Source: Falciphora oryzae (lineage: Eukaryota; Ascomycota; Sordariomycetes; Magnaporthales; Magnaporthaceae). From it: DNA of 64,000 nt. Below are positions 11,320 through 22,217 of the stretch, piece after piece (the first letter of the stretch is position 1; each line of letters begins with the position of its first letter). Both the position numbers and the translations under genes were made by a program. The notes below the pieces were generated by a model, which did not search any database, was not told the DNA's origin, and saw only the letters and a program-made list of their open reading frames with translations. The stretch covers positions 2,391,630 through 2,455,629 of the forward strand of contig JNVV01000002.1 in NCBI GenBank assembly GCA_000733355.1, written 5' to 3'.

Positions 11320-13765
11320 TCATGGCCAGCCCTTCTTAGTCTTCAGCCACCTGGCAGAGTCTAGTCCGGTCTGGACCCTCACGCCGAAGCGTGCGTCCAA
11401 CACATACGTCTCCCACGCTGCCACCGTCTCGAGCAGGCTTGAGCACTCGGCCACCTTGGTCTTGCGGTGCTCGTCGGCCTCGCCGGCGTCCGAGGGCCAG
11501 TGCTTCGGGTCGCAGCACTCGGTCCACGCCAAAACGCCTAATTCGTACGAGACCATGGGGAGAACGTAGTCTTCCCTGTTGCCAGTTTTGAACAGGGCAC
11601 TGTTGAGATGAAAAGTTAGCGTCCGAGTCGAGCTGTTATTATGTGGTCTGACAAAGAAAAAGATCCGACAGGGCAGGCGTCAGACGAGGGGCGACGTAAT
11701 GAGAACAATCCACATACCGATCATATGTCGTGAGGCCCTGGAGTATCTTCCTGGCCTCTTCATTCTTACCGACCTGCCTCAACAGGGCCGCTGTGCCGAG
11801 TCCCTGTACGCCGATCTCGTCGACCTCCTCCTTGATCTTCGACAGCTTGTCTGCGGGCGCCGTGCACCTATCCCACGCTAGGAATAGGAGCGCCGCCTCC
11901 GCAACGTCGGGCGGCATGCGCTTTCCGCCGTTCCAGAGGTAAATCATCTCTCCCGCCGGGCTGGCCCCTATGGCATCCGCCAGGTCGACCCCGAGCGCCG
12001 CCGCCCGCTCCTCCCACTTGGCAAGCTTCCGGATCGTGAACACCTCGAATGGCAGCTGCCGCGCCATGAAGCGTTTGCGGCCCGCGACCGTCGGTGCCTT
12101 CCGCAGCAGCTCCTCTGCCCCCTTTTTGTACTTCCGCACCTTGGTCTCGAGTTCGGCCCTCTCCGGCGCCGGCGCCGCTGCGTCGAGCCGGGCGAGAGCA
12201 TGGACAGCGTCGCGGTACATCTCGAGCTCGGCGCAGCCGGCGATGTAGTAGTATATCGTGTGGCTCCAGTCGTTGAGCTCGATCATGCGCAGGAAGGCGG
12301 CGTGCATGCGCGGCCAGTCGAGCGAGAACATGGCGTAGAGGGCGAGCTCGAATGCGTTGAGGGCCGCGACCTGGCGCATCTTGGACTCGCCGTTGGTCGC
12401 CAGCATGTCTGTTGCCTCGTGCAGGCGGCGCTCGTTGGCGAGCATGCGCGCTTCCTCGAGCTTCCAGAATCCAGAGTCCGGGTATCGCTCGCGCATCGTG
12501 CCAAGCAGGTTCGCACAGCGCTCTCGCGGGTAGCCGATAATCTCGTCCTCATCTGCTAGCTCCTCGATGTCGCCGTCGGTGGGTAGGATTTCGGTAAAGG
12601 CCATGATGCCATGGTAGTAGCCAAGCAGCACCATTGCGGCCACGGCGCCCATCACGTTGTGGTATGCGGTGCTCTTCCATAGGGACGAAACACCTCGCAC
12701 CCGATCGCCCTTGAACCCGATAACGTAAAGCAGCCTGGAAAAGGCTGGGGGCACCATCGAGAGGATGAGCAGAAGGATGCCGTAAAACATATTATTAGCG
12801 CTATGGCAAAAGATGTCGACCGGGTTAGTAAAAATGCCGGCCTCGGCCGATGGTCCCGGTCCTAGAGACTCCGGGGGAGTGCCGGGCCCTGAACTTGGCG
12901 TTGACGACGAGATTTGGAGGTCGGCAAGCTTCTTCTCGAGCGCCGGCGTGACCGCGCCAGACGCAGTAGAGTCCGCCAGCATCTTGCCCATGTGGCCGCC
13001 GTAGCCAGCCGGGGTCTGCGCCTCCGAGAGGGCTTCGGAGGCGTCGACGAACTCGAGGTCTTCATCCTCATCGCGGTCTGAGCGGCGAGTCGGTTTTGGG
13101 TCGGGGGCTTTGATGTCGGCAAACTCGGCGTCGTCGAAGCTTCCAGGCATTGCTTCCACGGCCGGTGATGCTGAGGTCGGCCCTGTCGATTTAGCCTTGG
13201 CGCCGTGCTCCTTGACTATAGCTTCCTCGGCCGTAGCCAAGATGTCCATGATGGCGTATGCCTTCCTCAGCTTGTAGAACCCCTTGACAGCGTCCGTCAA
13301 GCTCTCGTGCAGAACGCCGACGATCGCGTTCATGAGCAGGGCGCCGGCGTAGACAAGCGCAAACTCGGACCCGGCAGGGTAAAGCTGACCGGCCACGGCT
13401 CCCTTTTTCTCGGCCTTGACCTTGTCGGCCCACGATGTGCTTTCACACTCTATCAAGCGCATTGAAGCCTCCGTCATGACGTCCTTTTCGAAGCCCAGGA
13501 TAGAGCGTATGAATATGCTCACGCCAAGGCCCAGCTGGTGAAAGGAACTTGCGTCGCCACGCTCACGGAGTAGCGCCTCGGCGCCCTCTGGGTCATCGTT
13601 CATGACTAGGCCCATGGACCGCAGTGCGTCCTCCATGTCGTGGGCCTTGCGCTCCTCGGCGCTCTGTGATGACTCGCCATTGGGAGCAGGGGTGGTTGAG
13701 CGACTTGACGATTTCGACGAGGGCGCCACGCTCGCGGTGCCGCGGAACCATGATCTGAGAGACAT
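11320..13765 (-). CDS. IML2: IML2 / TTC39-family protein (DUF3808)
   Basis: Two exons (13765-11718 and 11599-11320) separated by a 118-bp intron (GTATGT..GCTAAC..CAACAG) give 775 aa. The first exon alone would stop just after the donor; splicing adds FKTGNREDYVLPMVSYELG and the conserved end with ETYVLDARFGVRVQTGLD. The protein matches the fungal Iml2 family (inclusion body clearance protein, related to tetratricopeptide protein 39): MEDALRSMGLVMNDDPEGAE near the start, FEKDVMTEASMRLIECES, hydrophobic stretches near residues 130-150 and 330-350, and TPR-like helices in the C-terminal half. In yeast Iml2 helps clear protein inclusions with lipid droplets. Residues about 195-320 are low complexity. 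Confidence 0.9.
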
Positions 13766-15618
13766 TGTATAACAGTTGTGGAGGGGATTTGGAGGGATGC
13801 AGTAGTGATAGATAGAGAGACGAATTAAGGGGAAAAAAGAGAAAGGAAAAATCGGGTGTCAGGCGTCAGGCGTGCGAGTCCCAAGACGGACCACAACGCT
13901 GATCTCTTTCCACCAAAGGCCCCTTGTCTAAGCTATCTGTGAATATGTTTGGGAACAAATCGACCAGAGATAAGACCGTGCAGGAAGGGGGCAAAGAAGA
14001 GAGAAAAAAAAAAAAAAAGAAAAAAAAAGAAGAAAGGTCGGAAAGGGACACAACAATATTAAGACGCCCGACAGCGCCAACAACCACGGACCGGAGTCAA
14101 GCAAGGCACACACAATGCGCCGAGTGGGCGCAAGCTTGGTTTTAAGGGAAACAAGTGCTAGCTGGGGACGGTGGGCATGCGCACTGCAGCCGCGGGCAAA
14201 CCCGGGCAAAGGCAGCCCGTCAGAGCCTGTGCTTCAGCGCACACAGCCCTAGCCTGATCGGTAGCGAGGAGGAGTCCGCCCCGACAGAAAAAAAATGTTT
14301 GCCCGGGGGGCGAGAGACGGAGGGTCGATTCCTGGGCGTTGTGCTGGGGTCAAGGCTGGATGGCCAGAGCCCTGAAACGCCTCGCAAACTGGACCGTTCG
14401 ACACGCTGGGGCAAGGTGGGCTGGGAGTCAGCCGCAAGGGCAGGATGGCTCCTTGTAAATCTGTCGTAGGTGGCGCCGCGCCCGGTGTCTGTCCTCAGCA
14501 CGATTGATAGGAGACACAGGTAAATATCCGCGGCCAAAAAGCGGCTGCTGCTGTATTTGATGCAATAAAAAAAGGCCTAGCCAAGCTGGCTTACGTCGAG
14601 ATGTATGTGAAGGTGGGCTGGGAGCTTGAGGCTTTGAGTGGTGACGTATGTTTCTCAACCACTCCCCACAAAAAGACCGTCAGTGAGCCTCTACCCCTGG
14701 ATGATGTGCTGCGAAGTGCTCGCAATTATTGATGAGAGATGACAAGTGCCCAAAAGAGCGGAACCAGTAGCGAAGGATGGGAACAATAAATCAGGGGAAA
14801 GCTTGGCCGCCCACCAGGCCGAGTGCAGAGAGGCCCTGGAAGGTCGGTGGTTGTCAAAGAACACCCCCGAAAGGTGAAGGAACTCGGGATAATCAACGGA
14901 CTCTCGGGCGTGTGTCAAAGAGCGCACCATTTCCCCTTCAGGCTTATCGCCTCGCCAGCACCAATGGAGGTCCAGGAGGCCGCCCCTGCCCCGTTGCCCG
15001 TCTTTTCCCATCCCATGTTCGCTCGCACCCATGCTGCGCTAGACCCGATACCGAATCCAGTGACTGCTGACCAGACCGACCTGCCACGGTAGAGGCTGAA
15101 TGGGGAAACGGCGCGGCTTTGCCGGCCAACAATCACTATGCCTGTTGAGATGAAACCCGACAAAAAAAAAAAAAAAAAAAAAACATGTAGTCTGGGGTCA
15201 ATTCCGAGACATGGCATCTCACGAGAACAACCAGGCAGGGTGGCAGGGTCGCACGCGGGCAAGCAAAGATGCCGCTGTGGGTCAGCTCAGGTGGTGCGCG
15301 CGCTAAAAACGAGCACAAAGCACGGGCGATGGCGATTTGACGCACGTCCGGGTAGGTGGTCCGAGCTTCTAGCCGCATTCTGAATTCCATGCTCGTGCCG
15401 CCATCAGCAGCCAGCCAAACCGCCGCCCGCCCACCCACGACGACTAGCCAGCCAGCCAGCCAACCAGCCCAGTCGACCAGCCGACGAGCCATCACAACTT
15501 CGACACACGACCGCCGAACCACGGATCCCGCCGTCCTCGGGTATCGATTTTTTTTTCCCCTCCCCTCTCTGACCGGATAAGAAAGATACGACGGCAGTGC
15601 ACAGCCCACAAAGCAAGC
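13766..15618. other. divergent promoter region IML2 / SEM1
   Basis: This 1.85-kb spacer holds an A-rich purine tract (14 consecutive A at 14004-14017), 22 consecutive A at 15162-15183, and an AGCC tetranucleotide run around 15443-15462. No coding signal is seen on either strand. Confidence 0.6.
15162..15183 (+). repeat. poly(dA) tract of 22
   Basis: Uninterrupted run of 22 A about 440 bp upstream of the SEM1 start. Such tracts exclude nucleosomes and are common in fungal promoters; the link to expression here is inference. Confidence 0.9.
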
Positions 15619-16274
15619 ATGGCATCCTCAACACAGTCCGCCGCCGGCCAGAAGAAGGACGACAAGCCCGCCGACCAGGCCGCCAAGCCCGAGACACAGC
15701 AGAAGTCGGCCGCACTCGAGGAGGACGACGAGTTTGAAGACTTCCCCGTCGACGGTACGTTTCTTGTCCCACCCACGTTGGCTTGGGGGGCGGTGGGAGT
15801 TTTTGGGGGTGGACGTTTCGGTGGCAAGAAGCGGGGAGGAAGCTTTTTTTTCTCGAGCACTGGGACACCTACCTGCCTACATGCTCCCTTTTTTCCCCGG
15901 CCATACGAAGCTGACTGTTTTCCGTCTTGTTGTCGGATCCAGACTGGGACATGGAGGAGACCGAGGGCGGCGCGAACAACGAGGCCACCACCCAGAAGCA
16001 CCTGTGGGAGGAGTCATGGGACGACGACGACACGAGCGACGACTTTTCGCAGCAACTCAAGTACGTTGAGCTCCGAACGATCCCCACCGGCTTGATACCT
16101 ATTGCTAGGGACTAGTCCGGTCACAGCCGGCTTCGGAAGAGCAACGCTCTGTAGACGCCTGCTCCAGGAACTGCTTATCTACACACGTACCGTCTTGGTG
16201 GAATCACATTACTGACATCTTATCTATCATCTAGGGAGGAACTGAAGAAGGTCGAGGCCTCGAAGCGCAGATGA
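15619..16274 (+). CDS. SEM1: 26S proteasome complex subunit SEM1/DSS1
   Basis: Three exons (15619-15754, 15943-16060, 16235-16274) give 97 aa. Introns 15755-15942 (GTACGT..GCTGACT..CCAG) and 16061-16234 (GTACGT..ACTGACAT..CTAG) are in phases 1 and 2. The spliced protein shows the family signature: an acidic stretch EDDEFEDFPVDDWD, then HLWEESWDDDDTSDDFSQQL and a basic helical tail ELKKVEASKRR. SEM1/DSS1 is a small disordered acidic protein of the proteasome lid, also found in TREX-2 and, in animals, on BRCA2. The two acidic Trp-containing segments that bind partners are both present. The length is normal. Both introns are long for this window and separate the functional segments. Confidence 0.97.
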
Positions 16275-16799
16275 TCCGGTAGAGTCGGCTGTTGATGTGG
16301 GCATACACGGGATAGCATGGAGGTGCGCTCAGGTCGAGGGCCGGATGCCAGGGAGCTGAGGCCGATGCCTTTCCTGAGTATAGACACGGTACCCTTGAAA
16401 GCCTCCGAAATAATATCAAATAGAGGTCCCGGAACATTAGTGAACTTCCAACTGGCATAGGTGTGTATATCTGTCGAGCTCTGTTATCTTGACTTGAGAC
16501 CTTCATTGGGGAGTGGTCGGATGCCCCGGTCACGCAAGAAGATCCATTGGTACGTTTGATTTTCTTTTTTTGTCCTTTTCCCTTTTCTTCTATTTTATTA
16601 ATAGGGGACTAAATCGGACGGTCCGAACCGAGCTCTTAGTAGTTGCTTGACTACTTCGGATCTGATCCCTTCCAACGCACGGCCGACCCATTACTGCTGC
16701 TCTCATGGCATCACTCGTGGAAAGTAGCTAAGTATGGAAGAAAAAGAATGGTCAAAGGCGGGATGCGGGGGACATGGTCTCATCTCCCCCATCACACCT
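16275..16799. other. convergent 3' spacer
   Basis: Between the SEM1 stop (+) and the PGK stop (-). Untranslated, AT-richer sequence; nothing else seen. Confidence 0.6.
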
Positions 16800-18293
16800 T
16801 CACTTGCTGCTCAGGGCAGTGACACCAGGCAGCTCCTTGCCCTCGAGCAGCTCCAGGCTAGCACCGCCACCGGTCGAGACGTGGCTCAGCTTGTCCTCGA
16901 CCTTGTACTTGGCCGCCACGGTGGCGGTGTCGCCACCACCGATGATGACGATCTTGCCGTTGCCGCAGGCCTCGACCGCCGCGTCGAGCGTCGCCTTGGT
17001 GCCCTTGGCGAATGCGTCGAACTCGAACACACCCGCGGGGCCGTTCCACAGAATCGTCTGAGCCTCGTTGATGGCGCCCTTGAACAGCTTGACGCTTTCG
17101 GGACCGCAGTCGAGACCCATCCAGCCCTCAGGGATGCCGTCCTTGTCCGAGGCCGCGCCCGTGGCCGCGTTGGCGTCGAACTTGTCGGCCGTGACAAAGT
17201 CAACGGGGAGCACGACCTTGACGCCGTTCTTCTCAGCCTTCTTCATGAGCTCGGGCACCGTCTTGGCACCGGCCTCGTCGAAGAGCGAGTTACCGATGGC
17301 CATGCCGTCGAGCGTCTTCTTGAAGGTGAAGGCCATGCCACCGCAGATGAGCAGCGTGTTGACCTTGTCCAGCAGGTTGTCGATCAGCTGGATCTTGTCA
17401 GACACCTTGGCGCCACCCAGGATGGCCAGGAACGGCCGCTTGGGCGACTCGAGAGCCTGCGCGAAGTAGTCAAGCTCTTTCTTCATCAAGAAGCCGGCAG
17501 CCTTTTGCGGCAGGTCCACGCCGACCATTGAGGAGTGCGCACGGTGGGCCGTGCCGAAGGCGTCGTCTAGCAAACGTAGACCATGTCAGCAAAACGGAGG
17601 AGGCGAGTGTCTCTCGACCACGTAACCCTTTTAACTTACTGATGTAGACATCACCGAGCTTGGTCAAGCCCTTGCGGAACTCCTCGACCTTGGCCTTGTC
17701 GGCCTTCTGCTTGTTGCCATCCTTGTCCTTGGCGCTGCCCTCCTCCTCAATGTGGAAGCGCAGGTTCTCCAGGAGCACGATGTCGCCGTCGGCGGCCTTG
17801 GAGACGATCTCCTCGACCTCGGGGCCGACGCAGTCCGGGGCAAAGGTGACCTTCTTGCCTCCCAGAAGCTTCTCCAGCTCCGGCACGACGGGCTTGAGCG
17901 AGTACTTGGCGTTGGGGGAGCCGTTGGGCCGGCCGAGGTGCGACATCAAGATGACGGTCTTGGCGCCGTTGTCGAGGGCATGCTTGATGGTGGGCACGGC
18001 GCCGGCGATGCGTTGGTTGTTGGTGACATTCTTGTCCGCATCAAGAGGCACGTTGAAGTCGACCTAGAGAGTACCGCCATGTGTGAGTTGACTGGAAGCT
18101 CTTCAAGTTTGCGAGTCCAAGGCTAGATGGATGGAGGGGACAAGAGTAGCAACCCATGTTCTTGGGCCCCTGGGGTGCAAGGAGCATGGGAAAGTGGGCG
18201 GACGACAAGGGCCAACGGAACACCTACGCGGATAAGAACCCGCTTGCCCTTGACATCAACGTCAGTGATGGAGAGCTTGTTGGCGAGAGACAT
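16800..18293 (-). CDS. PGK1: phosphoglycerate kinase
   Basis: Three exons (18293-18228, 18063-17640, 17566-16800) give 418 aa, the usual fungal length. Introns 18064-18227 (GTAGGT..CTAG) and 17567-17639 (GTAAGT..CTAG) rejoin [12 protein letters not shown] and [16 protein letters not shown] exactly. The enzyme transfers a phosphate from 1,3-bisphosphoglycerate to ADP in cytosolic glycolysis. Diagnostic motifs in order: VDFNVPLD (residues 23-30), [40 protein letters not shown], the nucleotide-site segment [15 protein letters not shown] and [13 protein letters not shown] near the end. Codon use is strongly biased to C/G-ending codons, as expected for a highly expressed gene. Confidence 0.98.
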
Positions 18294-19354
18294 CTTTGCT
18301 GTTGTGTTCTGAGTCTCGGCTTTGGGTGTTAGAATCGATCAATTGGACCTTGTGAAGGACAAGAGTCCGAATCCAAGGACGACAAAAAAAAAAACCTCGT
18401 TGAAATGGATCAGGGTGGGCTTGACGCGCACCGCAGCAGTCAGTCAGGCCAGGGGACTGGAGCTCTTGGACCGGAGGAGCTTTAAATTGACGCAGCCATG
18501 GAGGAGGGGTAGAATTGGTGGGGCTCAACCGTGTCTGGGAATTGTGACGTGATGGTTGGCCCACCAGTTCCTTCGCGCCGACGATTGGCCTCGACGAGCG
18601 CCGTCACGCCAGCACAGTCTGCCTCCTTCACGGCAAAGGCCGGATTCAGTCTTGGTCTTACGTTTTTGCATTGATGTTCCGGCTCAAGATGTATTGACAT
18701 CGTCTACCCTAGTCAGAAGTTTCTTTTGGTCTCGCGCATCATTACCATCTTTTCACCAGCACACCTCTAACCACCATCAGGTGATCTGATAGCTTCTCAA
18801 TTCTCAACGTTATGTATCCCAATTGTCCAATTGCCGAACCGCTTAGGCGTCTGTGCCACATTTACTGGTTCTGGCTGATCAAAGACACGAGAGAGCTTGG
18901 GCGACGAGGTCTGCACATGCATGTACGGGTTATGTTTTGTTGAGTATTCTATATACAGGTACAGAAGGACAAAAACCAAGACTAACCGCGAGATTCCTTA
19001 GCCCGCGGTCCCGACTCGTCCGAGCCAGACCCAAACGCCATCCCGATGGGATACCTACGCAATAACGAAAATACAGGCCAACATAGACGACATACGAATA
19101 CAGAAGAATCCCGTATACGACAACAGCTCCAAATGCTGTAGCAAAAGACCCCCAATGTTGCGCTGCAAGAAAGCCCGAGGCGAAGAAACGTAAACCAAAC
19201 CAGGCCGCTGTTGAGGCCGATCCCGTAATTCCACGTCCGCTCATCATTCTGTGTTGTGGGTGGGCGTGGGCGGCGCTGAGGCAGGAGCTACAGCACCTAC
19301 TCAAGCCTCATCGCCAAACCCTGAGTATATAAGTGCGGGTGTAACCGTTTGTTC
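18294..19354. other. spacer between PGK start and Mpv17 3' end
   Basis: Contains the PGK promoter (minus strand), including a TTTAAA element about 190 bp upstream of its ATG. A minus-strand open frame at 18930-19304 looks partly hydrophobic but begins with TTG, has no family similarity I recognise and lies where the Mpv17 3' UTR should be; it is not called. Confidence 0.55.
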
Positions 19355-20244
19355 TTAGGAGTAGCGGACACCCGGGGAGTCGGGGACCGCTTGGGGCTCG
19401 TCGGATGCATTCGTGAGCGAGAGGTATGCCGTCCAGGCGATACCGACAGTGGAAACGAACGGCTATAGCCGAGGGATCAGCATCCGTTAGCTACTAAGCA
19501 AAAGCGCAATTAGGAGGGGGATATAGACTCACCAGTTGGAACTGAACGGGCATCAGGCGGAAGTTGATGACCTGAACGGCGGGCCAGATGATGTAGTTGG
19601 CCTTGAGTGTGGGGACATACATGTCACGCAGCTTGCTCGAGACGGCGCGGCGCCCGCCTCCCTCGGCGACCGTCATAACGGTGAAGAAGGTGGCGATACC
19701 GAACGGGGCGAATAGGAGCTGGTCCATGGCGACGCGCTTCATGGCGGGGCCGAATGCGCTCGCCTTGGTCAGGGGGAAGCACCGCTCGAGGAACTTGAAC
19801 CACTTGAACTGCACTGGCGCCATGGCGAAGCCGTAGGCCATGAAGCGCGTCAGGCGCTCAAAGTCGAAGGGCGGCGGGAGGGCGCGCGAGTCTGGGATCA
19901 GGTCGCGGTCGCTCAGCGGGTTCTTGCGGTCGAGCTCGTGTATCTCAACCGCGATCGGGTCGTCCTTGGGGTTCGGATGGAAGGGGCCCTTGCGGTTGGC
20001 CCGCTGTCGGATCGCCGTAATGGACTGGGCAACCGTGTCGGCGATGCCTCCAAGAATGGAGTTGGTCACCATCATGGTCAATACTATGACAGGGCGGGCG
20101 GCTTGTTAGCGCCGGGTGTTTCCAGGTGCTCCGGGCGGAGTAGCCATTTGCGGAATCAGGGCGGATGTTGGGAGCTTGGGACGTACTGGGACGCTCATCG
20201 TAGTACGCATTGAAGCGCGAGCTGAGCCGCGCGACGACAGCCAT
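19355..20244 (-). CDS. Mpv17/PMP22-family membrane protein
   Basis: Three exons (20244-20187, 20083-19533, 19462-19355) give 238 aa. Introns 20084-20186 (GTACGT..CATAG) and 19463-19532 (GTGAGT..TATAG) keep frame. Family landmarks: an N-terminal FNAYYDERPILT-like segment, ILGGIADTVAQ (TM1), FERLTRFMAYGFAMAPVQF, KWFKFLERCFP, MDQLLFAPFGIATFF, VPTLKANYIIWPAVQVINF and the signature end MPVQFQLPFVSTVGIAWTAY, which the last intron interrupts. Mpv17/PMP22 proteins are four-helix channels or pores of the peroxisomal or inner mitochondrial membrane; this sequence does not decide which. The start at 20244 is chosen because the family begins close to this point; an alternative upstream start is listed separately. 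Confidence 0.9.
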
Positions 20245-22217
20245 CTGGATCAGGAAGATGAGGGCGTTGACCAAAGGCTGTGTATAGGTGGTAGAGCGCA
20301 TCTGTCAGTGAAATGGCTGCCCGCCGTCGGAATCAGGTAGGTAATTATTACGTGGCCGTCGCAGCAAAGACACAAGGTGGGGGAGCGAAGGCAAGGGCCA
20401 AGAGGATAGAAGTCGAGAATAAAACGGCAGCCGTCTCTACTCGAACGGTTTTCCTCGTCGTGGTCTTGACGAAGAAAAGAAGATGGCGAATGGGAGGGAG
20501 GTGGTTGGCAGGATAAGCAACGGATGGAGGTGGGTTGGACTTACCACGCGGTCAAAGAGATATTTGCTGCTGACCGACCTCATAAACCGACGGCGACTCA
20601 GTTCCCAAGCCATGATGAATGAAGGAATGTGGGACCGAACAGAAATATGGCGGAAAAGCTCTAAGGGGTCGGTCTTTTTTGTTGCCGTTGAACGATGGTC
20701 CCCTTAAGCAGCGAGCGTGGTTGTGTGTGGGTGGCCTGGCGAGGATCGATGACGACACTGGTGTCGCCCAAACAAAAAAAAAAAAAAAAAATATGGTGTA
20801 ATTGCGCTCCCGCCTCTGATACTCGTCGCTCGTGCGTTTTTGGGTCGATATGGGACCTCGAGAACCTCGCTGGACCAACAAGGCAGAATCCACAATTATT
20901 TGATTGATGCGGCTGGGCGTTGCTGTTCGATGGCTTGATAATCGAGGACCAGCCTTCTTTTACTTGTGTGATGATCGTTGATGCAGCGAACAAGTTGGGA
21001 CTGGAGCTGGATTAACCGCCCAGCGGAGAGCGCGGATGCTGGATTGTGGAAACCTGTCCCTGCCAGCACAGTCTGGATACTTTGTCGCACAGCACCAAAA
21101 CACCTGCCATCTGCACGGTATACACGCAGCACTGCCCCAATGACAGACTCGCGGACTGATCTGATCTCAAATCTGAACCGCGCATTGGGTTGTATTTATA
21201 TTTATTGCCTCGATGCTGCGTAAGCTTGACTCGCCATCGGCCAGCCCAGGCCACAGCAGACCAAGAGTAAAAAAAAAAAAAAAAAGGGGGTCTGCCTGGG
21301 CGGGCGGGCTTCCATGTGGGATTTTCTGATGCCGTCCTTTCTTCTTCCTGGAGCCGTGGTGTGCGTGCTGACGGGATGCGATTCCTCGAACCGCCCCGCG
21401 GCTGTGGCCGACCACAAGGAAACAATTGGAATTTCCAATTATAGGCACATGCATTCAAACATAGCCCCCAGTCCTGGGACTACCAACGTGCATTCGGGCT
21501 GACCACGGGTTCCTCCTCAGGGAGCGTTAAGTTGATGCCCAGCACAAAGGGTGAATGTCCATCACTGAGCCGGCAAAGTTCAACACGACACACCGAGATA
21601 GTGTCGACTCGGAGCAAGGTCAAGATGAAATCGAACTTTCAGGCATATTGCTAATGATATCAAAAAGAACAGAGCAAGAAAAGAAAAAGAAAACGGCTAT
21701 GCTATCAAAACAAGGAGAATCGATGCTTTTGTGTTGCTTTTGATCCCTGCTCGCTTCCGTGCGCCCTCATATCTCATGACACAAACCAACCCGCCCGTTC
21801 CATCAGATGGCTGAGTCTATCCGTGGTGTCCCTTTTTGTCTTTTGCCTTCCGCTCTATCATCGCCCAGGGTATCTAGCACGCCAGAACCAGAGTATAGCC
21901 CAACCAACGAATTACATGTCGACTTTTGTCTAGAAAATCCCATACCGGCAGCCGGCCGGCCATTCCCTAGGGGCCAAGCAAAGGGCAACAAAAGACGGGT
22001 TGCAGAGAAGCATTAAAGAAGCGCCAAATCATGAAGGAAATTGGGGAGCAGAAAGATTCACCAGGGGGAAAAAGATGAGCGAGTAGACAGGCTCAGAAAT
22101 AAAGAATGGTTGAGGCCAGGGATGGGGTGGCCGTCTCTGTCACGAGACAGCAGCCATGCCGTCCTTCAACGTTTGTTGTTAGCTTTGGGCTTCGGTTGAG
22201 CACCGGCCACAGCAGGA
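20245..22217. other. Mpv17 leader region and downstream spacer
   Basis: Apart from the candidate exon at 20545-20613, this 2-kb stretch holds A runs of 18 (20774-20791) and 17 (21269-21285). No supported gene is seen up to the 3' end of the acidic protein gene at 22218. Confidence 0.55.
20545..20613 (-). other. candidate upstream coding exon for the Mpv17 gene
   Basis: An ATG at 20613 in strong context (A at -3, G at +4) opens 23 codons beginning MAWELSRRRFMRSV and ending at a perfect donor GTAAGT. A matching phase-0 acceptor (CACTGACAG) lies just before 20301, and a second (CTGATCCAG) just before 20244. Either join would add an Arg-rich N-terminus, possibly a targeting signal, to the Mpv17 protein. 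It could equally be a spliced 5' UTR with a short upstream frame. Confidence 0.4.

Noticed and set aside
15819..15832. GGTGGCAAG, close to the proteasome control element GGTGGCAAA
   Set aside because: It lies inside SEM1 intron 1 rather than in the promoter and has a mismatch; probably coincidence.
18930..19304. Minus-strand frame with a hydrophobic stretch
   Set aside because: Non-ATG start and located in the presumed 3' UTR of the Mpv17 gene.
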